From: Deltaproteobacteria bacterium
GTDB lineage: Bacteria > Desulfobacterota > Desulfobaccia > Desulfobaccales > 0-14-0-80-60-11
DNA: 22,257 nt
Assembly: GCA_023381945.1 (NCBI GenBank)
Contig: JAMCQY010000004.1
Span: 1 to 22,257 of the forward strand
Reading direction: 5' to 3'
Part shown: one piece after another, positions 15,206 through 22,257 of the stretch
Position numbering within the stretch: the stretch's first letter is position 1
Layout of the letters: the number at the start of each line of letters is the position of its first letter
Made by a program: the position numbers and the translations under genes
Notes under the pieces: generated by a model
What the model saw: only the letters and a program-made list of their open reading frames with translations
What the model was told of the DNA's origin: nothing
Database searches by the model: none

Positions 15206-16576
15206 TTAACTTTCTCCCAATTCGCGTTGCCGCAATTTGCCTTCTACTTTTGACTGCAATTCCCGGAGTCCGGGGCTGAGCTCCACCGGATAAGCCGGCG
15301 GATTTTTTAGGGCCTTGAAGGCTTCAGGCAGCCTGGCCACCTGGATTTGGCAATATGCCCGGCTGTCCTGCAAGGTCGGCTGCGGCGCGATTCTCCGGCC
15401 CCGGCGCATCACCGGCTGAAGCAACGGCTCGGCTCCGGTGATCTCCTCGCCACGCAGGGCGATGATATCCTGGCGCAACTTACCCTGATCGTCATAATGG
15501 CGGAAAACTTGTTTTTTATCCACCAGGGTCACTTTGCCGGTGGAGAGTTTCATTACCGGCCGCCCGGCATATTTTACCAGTTTATAGGCAATGTCAAAGT
15601 ACGGGGCATCCGCAGACACGCCCATTTTGGTGCCCACCGCAAAGCTGTCGATCCGGGCGCCGGCGGCCAGGGTCCGGGCGATCTTGTGTTCGTCGAAGCC
15701 GCCGCTGGCCAGGATGCGCACATAATCGAGGCCGGCCTCGTCCAGGATATTACGAACTTCCTGGCTGATCGCGGCCATGTCGCCGCTGTCCAGCCGGACG
15801 TATTGCAGGCGCTGACCTTGGGCTTCCATCTCCCGGGCGATCTGGATGGCGTTCCTGGCCCCGGCAATATTGTCGTAAGTGTCGATCAGCAGGGTGGTAA
15901 TCTTAGGGAAGACTTGAGAAAAGACCCGGAAGGCCTCGACTTCCTGGCCAAAGCTGGTGATGTAGGAATGGGCCATGGTGCCAAAAATGGGGAGGCCGTA
16001 AAGCTTGCCCGCCAGGACGTTGCTGGTCCCCCGAAAGCCAGCCAGGTAGCTGGCCCGGGCCACCTTCAGGCCGGCGTCTGAGCCCTGGGTGCGGCGTAGG
16101 GAAAAATCTATGAGGGGGCGCCCCTGCGCGGCGTAAACCGAGCGGGCGGCCTTGGAAGCGATCAGGGTTTGCAAACTGACCGCATTGATGATGAAGGTTT
16201 CGGCCAGTTGAGCCTCCAGGATGGGGGCGCTCACCTCCAGAATGGGCTCGTCCTTGAAAAAAATGCTGCCTTCCGGCAGGGCGTGCACCTCCCCGGTGAA
16301 GCGGACCTGTTTCAGATAATCGAGAAACGGGGTTTTAAACAGGCCGGTGCTTTCCAAGTAAGTCAGGTCATTTTCGCTGAACCTGAGAGTCTCCAGGTAT
16401 TCCAGGGCCTCGGCCAGGCCGGCGGCGACAAAATAGCCGCGGTCAGCCGGGTATTTGCGGATGAACAGGCTGAAGGTGGCTTCGTCCGCCATCCCCTGCT
16501 CGAAATAACAGGCCGCCATAGTCAACTGATAGAGATCAGTCAACAGGGCCAGGCGTTCTCCCAGGGGTCGCTCCAT
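15206..16576 (-). CDS. pncB: Nicotinate phosphoribosyltransferase
   Basis: A 456-residue cytosolic enzyme of NAD salvage, joining nicotinate and PRPP (usually with ATP hydrolysis) to give nicotinate mononucleotide. Recognised blocks: LLTDLYQLTMAACYF at the N-terminus, FSLRRTQG, FGTMAHSYI, LIDTYDN, VRLDSGD, and ILASGGFDEHKI, with the last two forming the PRPP-binding region of the barrel. Length matches the bacterial family. The ribosome site before ATG 16576 is weak (AAAG). Upstream lies a miniature element whose end forms TATAAT on the - strand about 51 nt from the start, so this may be its -10 box. DedA follows after 6 nt. Confidence 0.93.
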   Translation of the reverse strand: MERPLGERLALLTDLYQLTMAACYFEQGMADEATFSLFIRKYPADRGYFVAAGLAEALEYLETLRFSENDLTYLESTGLFKTPFLDYLKQVRFTGEVHALPEGSIFFKDEPILEVSAPILEAQLAETFIINAVSLQTLIASKAARSVYAAQGRPLIDFSLRRTQGSDAGLKVARASYLAGFRGTSNVLAGKLYGLPIFGTMAHSYITSFGQEVEAFRVFSQVFPKITTLLIDTYDNIAGARNAIQIAREMEAQGQRLQYVRLDSGDMAAISQEVRNILDEAGLDYVRILASGGFDEHKIARTLAAGARIDSFAVGTKMGVSADAPYFDIAYKLVKYAGRPVMKLSTGKVTLVDKKQVFRHYDDQGKLRQDIIALRGEEITGAEPLLQPVMRRGRRIAPQPTLQDSRAYCQIQVARLPEAFKALKNPPAYPVELSPGLRELQSKVEGKLRQRELGES

Positions 16577-16626
16577 GATCTTTAATTTTCGCGGGCGGTT
16601 CTTCTTCCGGCCCTTCCTCTTTTAGA

Positions 16627-16655
16627 ATTATAGCGTTTGCCAAAAGTTTGTTCCG
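16627..16655 (-). promoter_or_regulatory. pncB: Candidate pncB promoter formed at the end of a miniature element
   Basis: On the - strand the element end CGCTATA and the flanking AT give a perfect -10 hexamer TATAAT (16632-16627), placed about 51 nt upstream of the pncB ATG. At a 16-bp spacing the -35 position reads GGAACA, a 3 of 6 match to TTGACA, so the promoter call rests mainly on the -10 box and its position. Confidence 0.4.
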
Positions 16656-16755
16656 ATAACCCGATGGATTGTAGGGGCGGACCCGTGTGTCCGCCCGCAG
16701 GAGGGCGCACACGCGGGTGCGCCCCTACAAGAAATTATTTTTGGCAATCGCTATA
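16629..16755. mobile_element. TATAGCG-ended miniature element carrying a TGTAGGGGCG palindrome, inverted copy
   Basis: The left end is TATAGCGTTTGCCAAAAG and the right end, inverted, is TATAGCGATTGCCAAAAA. The 127-bp unit is close to the reverse complement of 12435-12555 over its entire length, apart from small changes. No coding capacity beyond spurious frames. It lies between tsaD and pncB. Confidence 0.88.
16670..16729. repeat. TGTAGGGGCG palindrome, copy 3
   Basis: A 60-bp unit. Left half: GGGCGGAC-ccgtgt-GTCCGCCC. Right half: GGGCGCAC-acgcgg-GTGCGCCC. Both local stems are perfect, and the two halves again have the opposite G/C choice. Confidence 0.88.
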
Positions 16756-16827
16756 AATTATCTGTTTATTATAACTGACAATAAAACATCTAAAAAAGTA
16801 AATCATCGTTGCAAGTTATTTTCTTAT

Positions 16828-16888
16828 GGTAGGGACGGACCCATGTGTCCGCCCCATACAAGGGCGCGACATGCAGGTGCACCCCTAA
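16828..16888. repeat. TGTAGGGGCG palindrome, copy 4 (decayed, solitary)
   Basis: A degraded copy that reads GGTAGGGACGGACCC at its left and ends GTGCACCCCTA. The left half keeps CGGAC-ccatgt-GTCCG; the right half has drifted (GGGCGCGACATGCAGGTGCACCC). It has no TATAGCG ends and lies 13 nt beyond the tsaD stop. Confidence 0.7.
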
Positions 16889-16901
16889 AAAGGGGGCAAA
16901 A

Positions 16902-17900
<999 letters not shown>

Positions 17901-18060
17901 AAATAAATTTTTACCGCAGATGAACGCCGATAAACGCAAAGGATGGCAGCGCAGGCTTCCACCCAGGCTTCCACCCTGTATATCTCCCAGGCCGGAGGTC
18001 TGTGCCGCTATTTATCCGTGTCTATCGCCGCATATTAGCGTTCATCGGCGGATATAATTA
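17901..18060. repeat. Facing copies of a short dispersed repeat and a 12-bp tandem
   Basis: CCGCAGATGAACGCCGATAA (near 17914-17933) faces an inverted, degenerate relative ATTAGCGTTCATCGGCGGAT (18035-18054). This is a kind of intergenic sequence that occurs as filler in many genomes. Between them CAGGCTTCCACC is repeated in tandem (17952-17963 and 17964-17975). The right copy supplies the last codons and the stop of the ComEA-like gene. Confidence 0.55.
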
Positions 18061-18598
18061 AATGAGCTCTAATTTTCTCTAGCAATTTCGGACCGATACC
18101 GGAAACTTGCATCAAGTCATCGATTTTTTTAAATGATCCGTGCTTTTGGCGGTAGTCCACAATGCGCTGCGCCAGGGCCGGCCCGATGCCCGGCAGGGCC
18201 TCGAGGTCGGCTGCGCCGGCGCTATTCAGATCAATCGGCAGGCCCAGGGTCAAAAGTTCAATCCCGTGCATCCGGGTCAACCGGTAACTGCCGTCGCGGC
18301 TGATCTCCACCCGGCTACCCGAATTGACTTTATCGGGGGTGGCCGGGGCGTTACCAGGGGCGCCGCTCTTTTGCCAAATTTCCTTTAGCGTTGGACCATG
18401 ATCAAAAGCATAAACTCCCGGATTAGCCCCAGGGCCACTGACTTCCACCAAGACGAAACTGAGATTCCGGGTTGGGGGAGGGGAGGGGGCCAGAAAAAAG
18501 TTGGCGCGCCAGGCCCAAAGCAGCAACAGCGCCGCCCCGAGCAGCAGCATTACCCCGTGTTGCGTCCGTTTAAAATAAGGCAGACTTTTAAAAGTCAT
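18035..18598 (-). CDS. ComEA-like helix-hairpin-helix DNA-binding protein
   Basis: A 187-residue membrane-anchored protein. A basic N-terminus is followed by one hydrophobic segment at about residues 15-36 (VMLLLGAALLLLWAW), a Pro-rich linker, a middle domain of about 70 residues, and a C-terminal double helix-hairpin-helix: IDLNSAGAADLEALPGIGPALAQRIVDYR and then LMQVSGIGPKLLEKIRAHL. The layout (anchor, SLBB-like middle, HhH2) is that of ComEA proteins, which bind incoming double-stranded DNA in the periplasm during competence. Only DNA binding is safely inferred, since no other competence gene is near. The last residues ISADER lie in a dispersed repeat. No clear ribosome site precedes ATG 18598. 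Confidence 0.78.
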   Translation of the reverse strand: MTFKSLPYFKRTQHGVMLLLGAALLLLWAWRANFFLAPSPPPTRNLSFVLVEVSGPGANPGVYAFDHGPTLKEIWQKSGAPGNAPATPDKVNSGSRVEISRDGSYRLTRMHGIELLTLGLPIDLNSAGAADLEALPGIGPALAQRIVDYRQKHGSFKKIDDLMQVSGIGPKLLEKIRAHLIISADER

Positions 18599-18637
18599 AG
18601 CGGCGCCGCCACGAACTAACGATAGAGGTAATATCTT

Positions 18638-19021
18638 TTAACTATTTACATTTCCGGCAATCGTCATCAATATTAGCAAAATGCCGGCCAGAACAGCAGA
18701 GCCTGCCAGGTATTTCTCCCATTTCTGTTTGCCGGCTTGGTAATTGCGCCTTTCCACCGCCGTGAAGATCCCGTTGGCATTTAGCAACAAAGTATAATAA
18801 ATCCGCAGGCTTGCCGGAACATAGAGCAAATAGAACATTCCAAGTAAGAGGAGCGCCTTGGGGGAGCTGAACCTGGCGAAAAACACCGCCGCGCTTTGAC
18901 GGTTTACTGCGGCGGCGCCACCCAACAATCCGGCCAGCGAACCAAAGATCAGCAGAGTGGCGATGATCCGGCAGCGGCGGATGGTCCGGCTGGCCTTGAG
19001 ATTAACGGAGCTTTCGTTCAT
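18638..19021 (-). CDS. Small membrane protein of unknown function
   Basis: A 127-residue protein I do not recognise. A basic N-terminus (residues 1-17) is followed by three likely membrane segments: about 19-39 (IIATLLIFGSLAGLLGGAAA), about 56-80 (ALLLLGMFYLLYVPASLRIYY) and about 106-124 (AGSAVLAGILLILMTIAG), with a basic loop between the second and third. The ribosome site is weak (AATAAG before ATG). It lies about 20 nt beyond the cimA terminator and 39 nt upstream of the ComEA-like gene, so it may be transcribed with the latter. It might equally be expressed by read-through. No function is assigned. Confidence 0.6.
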   Translation of the reverse strand: MNESSVNLKASRTIRRCRIIATLLIFGSLAGLLGGAAAVNRQSAAVFFARFSSPKALLLLGMFYLLYVPASLRIYYTLLLNANGIFTAVERRNYQAGKQKWEKYLAGSAVLAGILLILMTIAGNVNS

Positions 19022-19041
19022 TCTTATTACCCAAATTGAAT

Positions 19042-19072
19042 ATAAAATAAAAGGCGGGCGCCTCGGCCCGCC
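19042..19072 (-). terminator. Intrinsic terminator of the lysC-cimA set
   Basis: On the - strand GGCGGGC (19072-19066) and GCCCGCC (19059-19053) form a perfect 7-bp stem with a 6-nt loop, followed by TTTTATTTTAT. It begins about 28 nt after the cimA stop codon. Confidence 0.82.
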
Positions 19073-19099
19073 TCACCGGAAAAGCGAAGTACGGGCCGA

Positions 19100-20749
19100 T
19101 TAGCGGGCCTGGCGCTCATCCTTGAAAAGTTTGTAGTTGATGCCGTCCACCAGGGCGGCCCAGGAGGCCTCGATGATGTCAAACGAGACGCCCACGGTGC
19201 CCCAGCGGTCGTGGGCGTCCCGGGATTCGATGAGGACCCGCACCTTGGCGTCGGTGGAGCCGGTGCCGGGCAGGACCCGCACCTTGTAGTCCTCCAGGCG
19301 CATCTCGGCCAGCCGCGGGTAGAAGCGAATCAGGGCTTTGAGCAGGGCCTTGAACAGGGCATTCACCGGGCCGTTGCCCAGGGCGGCGGTATGCACTTCA
19401 TGCGGGCCCACTTTTACCCGGATGGTGGCTTCAGGCGTCGGGATTTCGTCTTGCCCCACCTTCTGGTCCACCACCCGATAATTAAGCAGGCGGAAGTATT
19501 CCTTGTATTGGCCCAGGGCAGAAAGGAGCAACAGTTCCAGGGAGGCTTCGGCGGTCTCGAATTGGTGACCTTCGGCCTCCAGATCTTTGACCTTCTCCAA
19601 GATGGTTTGCAGAGCCTCAGTACTCCTGGGCGGGATTTTCAGGTCCAGTTCCTGGATCTTTTCCAGGGCGAACTGCACTTCCCGGTCATGGGTTGCCGGC
19701 TCCAGCCCTAACTCTTTGGCCTTGAGGAAGATGCTGCTCTTGCCCGAGAGGTCCGAAACCGGGATGTGGCGCACGTTCCCCACCAGTTCGGGGTTTAAGT
19801 GCTCATAAGCCTTGGGGTTGCGTTTCACCGCGGCGGCGTGCACCCCGCCTTTGTGGGCAAAGGCGCTGAGGCCCACATAGGGCTGGTAGCGGTTGGGGGC
19901 GACATTGGCCAGTTCGCAAACGAAAAGGGAAATTTCCGTCAGCTTCTTCAATTTTTCGTCGCTGATGCACTCAATCCCCATCTTCAGCTTCAGGGCCGGG
20001 ATGATGGAGCAGAGATTGGCATTGCCGCAACGTTCCCCAAAACCGTTGATGGTGCCCTGCACCTGGACGCAGCCCAGCTCCACCGCGGCCAAAGAGTTGG
20101 CCACGGCCAGTTCGGAGTCGTTGTGGGCATGGATGCCCAGGGGAACGTCGCTGAGGCGGTCTTTCACCGCCTTAATGATCTCCGTCAACTCGGAAGTCAG
20201 GGTGCCGCCATTGGTATCGCACAACACCAGCACCTGGGCGCCGCCAGCCACTGCGGCCTCCAAGCACCTCAGGGCGTATTCCGGGTCGTCCTTGAAGCCG
20301 TCGAAAAAGTGCTCAGCGTCGTAAAACAGCTCACGCACCCGGGGTTTGAGGTATTCCAAAGAATGTTTGATCAACTCCAGGTTGCGCTCCGGGGTGGTCC
20401 GTAAGATCTCTTTTACCTGGAAGAGCGAGGACTTGCCGAAGATGGTGACCACCTGGGCGCGGCTGATAAGCAATTCCTGAAAGACCGGGTCCGATTCCGG
20501 CGGCCGGTCTTTGTGATGGGTGCTACCAAAAGCGGCGATGCGGCTGCCGTTGACGTCACCGTACTGCCGGATTTCTTCGAAGAAATCCCGATCCTTAGGG
20601 TTAGACCCCGGCCAGCCGCCTTCGATATAGTGAACCCCGAACTGCGCCAGCTTCTTGGCAATGCGGATCTTGTCGGCCAGGGACAGGTTGAAGTATTCCG
20701 CTTGGGTGCCGTCTCTCAGGGTGGTGTCGTAGATTTTTACCTGGCGCAT
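19100..20749 (-). CDS. cimA: Citramalate synthase
   Basis: A 549-residue protein that condenses pyruvate with acetyl-CoA to (R)-citramalate, the threonine-independent entry to isoleucine. The DRE-TIM barrel begins VKIYDTTLRDGTQAEYFNLS and holds YIEGGWPGSNPKD (typical of CimA rather than LeuA), CDTNGG, IHAHNDSELAVANSL with the metal-binding HxH, and GTINGFGERCGNANL. It continues through GLSAFAHKGGVHAAAV and a C-terminal LeuA-type regulatory domain (about residues 390-545), where isoleucine would bind. The start ATG 20749 has ribosome site GAGGAAAG; upstream in-frame codons only extend into the repeat at 20763. It follows lysC after 75 bp. 2-isopropylmalate synthase is the nearest alternative. 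Confidence 0.9.
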   Translation of the reverse strand: MRQVKIYDTTLRDGTQAEYFNLSLADKIRIAKKLAQFGVHYIEGGWPGSNPKDRDFFEEIRQYGDVNGSRIAAFGSTHHKDRPPESDPVFQELLISRAQVVTIFGKSSLFQVKEILRTTPERNLELIKHSLEYLKPRVRELFYDAEHFFDGFKDDPEYALRCLEAAVAGGAQVLVLCDTNGGTLTSELTEIIKAVKDRLSDVPLGIHAHNDSELAVANSLAAVELGCVQVQGTINGFGERCGNANLCSIIPALKLKMGIECISDEKLKKLTEISLFVCELANVAPNRYQPYVGLSAFAHKGGVHAAAVKRNPKAYEHLNPELVGNVRHIPVSDLSGKSSIFLKAKELGLEPATHDREVQFALEKIQELDLKIPPRSTEALQTILEKVKDLEAEGHQFETAEASLELLLLSALGQYKEYFRLLNYRVVDQKVGQDEIPTPEATIRVKVGPHEVHTAALGNGPVNALFKALLKALIRFYPRLAEMRLEDYKVRVLPGTGSTDAKVRVLIESRDAHDRWGTVGVSFDIIEASWAALVDGINYKLFKDERQAR

Positions 20750-20762
20750 GTCTTTCCTCAAA

Positions 20763-20823
20763 TGTAGGAGCGCACCCATGTGTGCCCCCTGCTGAAGGGC
20801 GGACACGCGGGTCCGCCCCTACA
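20763..20823. repeat. TGTAGGGGCG palindrome, copy 5, filling the lysC-cimA gap
   Basis: A 61-bp copy running from TGTAGGAGCGCACCC to CGCCCCTACA. The right half (GGGCGGAC-acgcgg-GTCCGCCC) is intact; the left half (GAGCGCAC-ccatgt-GTGCCCCC) has changes that spoil its stem. There are no TATAGCG ends. It starts 1 bp beyond the lysC stop and ends 13 bp before the cimA start, so it takes up nearly all of the gap and would be a hairpin in a joint transcript. Confidence 0.85.
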
Positions 20824-20824
20824 A

Positions 20825-22054
20825 CTATTTCTTCTTCGGCGGGGATTCCAATCCAAAGGCGTCGTGCAGGACCCGCACCGCCAACTCACCGTATTTGTCC
20901 TCGATGACGCAGGAAATCTTGATCTCCGAGGTGCTGATCATTAATATGTTAATGTTTTCCGCGGCCATGGCTTCGAACATCCGGGACGCCACCCCGGCGT
21001 TGTTTTTCATGCCCACGCCCACGATGGAAACCTTGGCGATGTTCTCTTCGCTCAAGACCTCCGCGGCCCCGATATCCGCGGCCACCGGCTTGACAATCTC
21101 CAGGGTTTTTTTCAGGTCCCCCTTGGGTACGGTAAAGGTGAGGTCGGTATGACCCTGGGTGCTGGAATTCTGAATGATCATATCCACCACGATGTTGGCG
21201 GCGGCCACCGGTTGGAACAGGTGACTCGCCACCCCGGGGCGGTCGGGCACCCGGGTGATGGTCACCCGGGCGTCGTTTCTGCTTAAAGCCACGCCGGCTA
21301 CCGGCACGATTTCCATTTCTTTATCCTCCACGGTCACCAGGGTGCCCGGATCATCTGAAAAAGTGCTGCGCACCACCAAGGGGACGCTGTAGCGCCTGGC
21401 AAAACCCACAGAGCGAATCTCCAGGACCTTAGCACCCATGGAAGCCAGCTCAAGCATTTCGTCATACGAAATGCGGTCCAGCTTCCGGGCCTTGGGGCAG
21501 ATGCGCGGATCGGTGGTGTAGACCCCGTCTACGTCGGTGTAGATCTCGCAGAGGTCGGCTTTCAAGGAGGCGGCTATGGCCACTGCCGAGGTATCGGAGC
21601 CTCCCCGGCCCAAGGTGGTGATATTGCCCACTTCATCCACACCTTGGAAGCCGGCCACCGTGACCACGCGGTTTTTCTTTAATTCCTCATGGATGCGGGC
21701 GGTATCGATCCCCAGGATACGGGCCCGGCCGTATGCCCGGTCAGTGTAAATGCGGGCCTGATGAGACAGCAGGGAGGTGGCCGGGACTCCCTGGGCGCGC
21801 AGAAAGATGCTGAACAACGAGACGGTGGTCTGCTCACCAGTGGCCAGCAAGACATCGAGTTCCCGCGCATCGGGGTCTTCCGCCATTTCTTTGGCCAATT
21901 TAATCAGGCGGTCGGTCTCGCCAGCCATGGCGGAGAGCACCACCACCATCTTGTCGCCGTTCTGCCAACCTTTCACTACCCGGTTAGCCACATTGGCGAT
22001 GCGATCCGGATTGGCGACCGAGGTGCCGCCATATTTTTGTACGATTAAAGCCAC
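20825..22054 (-). CDS. lysC: Aspartate kinase
   Basis: A 409-residue cytosolic kinase making 4-aspartyl phosphate for lysine, threonine, methionine and diaminopimelate. The kinase domain (about residues 1-240) starts [18 protein letters not shown] and has [25 protein letters not shown] and [15 protein letters not shown]. Two ACT domains follow ([23 protein letters not shown] near 265 and [22 protein letters not shown] near 345), which normally bind lysine or threonine for feedback. I prefer GTG at 22054, giving the usual [13 protein letters not shown]-terminus with GGAG at a suitable distance; ATG at 22066 would add four residues and has no ribosome site. A palindrome separates it from cimA. 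Confidence 0.94.
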   Translation of the reverse strand: MALIVQKYGGTSVANPDRIANVANRVVKGWQNGDKMVVVLSAMAGETDRLIKLAKEMAEDPDARELDVLLATGEQTTVSLFSIFLRAQGVPATSLLSHQARIYTDRAYGRARILGIDTARIHEELKKNRVVTVAGFQGVDEVGNITTLGRGGSDTSAVAIAASLKADLCEIYTDVDGVYTTDPRICPKARKLDRISYDEMLELASMGAKVLEIRSVGFARRYSVPLVVRSTFSDDPGTLVTVEDKEMEIVPVAGVALSRNDARVTITRVPDRPGVASHLFQPVAAANIVVDMIIQNSSTQGHTDLTFTVPKGDLKKTLEIVKPVAADIGAAEVLSEENIAKVSIVGVGMKNNAGVASRMFEAMAAENINILMISTSEIKISCVIEDKYGELAVRVLHDAFGLESPPKKK

Positions 22055-22100
22055 GGTTGACTCCATTAATTTATAAAATATCTATTATATAGAAATCTCG

Positions 22101-22128
22101 AAAAAAGAAAAGCGCCGCTCGCCAGCAC
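22101..22128 (-). terminator. Terminator-like hairpin upstream of lysC
   Basis: On the - strand GTGCTG-gcgag-CGGCGC (22128-22112) can form a 6-bp stem that needs two G-T pairs, followed by TTTTCTTTTTT. It could end transcription of a gene beyond the window, or act inside the lysC leader, since a TATAAT lies upstream of it. Confidence 0.4.
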
Positions 22129-22185
22129 TGCAGGGCAATCGCATGTATATTTGGCATGGAATATGATCCGATCGAAATTGCCGGG

Positions 22186-22191
22186 ATTATA
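22186..22191 (-). promoter_or_regulatory. lysC: Candidate -10 box upstream of lysC
   Basis: A perfect TATAAT on the - strand. The -35 position at 17 bp is poor (TTACTT), so the call is weak. A transcript from here would have a leader of about 125 nt to the GTG start. The surrounding region (22067-22257) is AT-rich and shows no coding sequence. Confidence 0.35.
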
Positions 22192-22257
22192 ACGAATTGA
22201 CTTGATAAAAGTAACTGTCTGGAATAGTTAAATAATTCTAGACTTTTACTAGATTTT

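Noticed and set aside
20750..20806. Longer cimA start giving MSALQQGAHMGALLHLRKD before MRQVKIYD
   Set aside because: The extra residues are read from the palindrome at 20763-20823; the ATG at 20749 has its own ribosome site and gives the family N-terminus.
22067..22257. Lysine riboswitch upstream of lysC
   Set aside because: The leader visible is short and I cannot find the conserved multi-helix core. Only a weak hairpin with T-run is present.

Overview
The window is a gene-dense, GC-rich bacterial chromosomal segment that looks like housekeeping sequence from a Gram-negative bacterium, not a plasmid, prophage or defence island. Outer-membrane porins with signal peptides and C-terminal aromatic residues point to a diderm. 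The citramalate-type CimA, the free-standing TyrA and the DUF1786 protein would fit a Desulfobacterota (old Deltaproteobacteria) genome, but that placement is inference and no rRNA or other marker is present to fix it.

Layout. Bases 3-533 hold the 3' end of a UbiA-type prenyltransferase. From 1009 to 5181, on the + strand, lie two paralogous outer-membrane porins (1152-2645 and 3626-5125), each with its own terminator; the first has a clear sigma70-type promoter. The 980 bp between them hold a nested miniature element. A decayed four-helix-bundle (S23-type) gene (5202-5463) and a CsgG/FlgT-like lipoprotein (5501-6721) follow. From 6994 to the right edge every gene is on the - strand. Read in transcription order from the right they are: lysC-cimA (aspartate family and isoleucine entry); a small membrane protein, a ComEA-like helix-hairpin-helix protein and tsaD (tRNA t6A); a tightly packed set pncB - DedA - nucleoside phosphorylase - DUF1786; an MBL-fold hydrolase; a Gdt1/TMEM165-type cation transporter; and a shikimate/tyrosine set aroK-aroC-tyrA followed by serS.

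The genes form small operons with short gaps or overlaps (aroK/aroC 11 nt, aroC/tyrA 10 nt, DedA/phosphorylase 4 nt, phosphorylase/DUF1786 8 nt). Most encoded functions are amino-acid, NAD and tRNA metabolism.

The least ordinary content is between the genes: a family of non-coding inverted-repeat elements. Four share ends reading TATAGCGATTGCCAAAA (2774-2863, 6796-6967, 12435-12555, 16629-16755). A roughly 60-bp GC-rich palindrome with TGTAGGGGCG ends occurs five times (2874-2933, 12461-12520, 16670-16729, about 16828-16888, 20763-20823), sometimes inside those elements and sometimes alone. Each half of this palindrome is itself a hairpin. One half always carries the GGAC/GTCC form and the other the GCAC/GTGC form, with paired changes that keep each local hairpin, although the sixth-position copies at 16828 and 20763 are partly decayed. 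I found no CRISPR array, rRNA, tRNA or complete transposase gene. No clear new enzymatic system is visible; the best candidates for follow-up are the repeat family and the pncB-DedA-phosphorylase-DUF1786 gene set.
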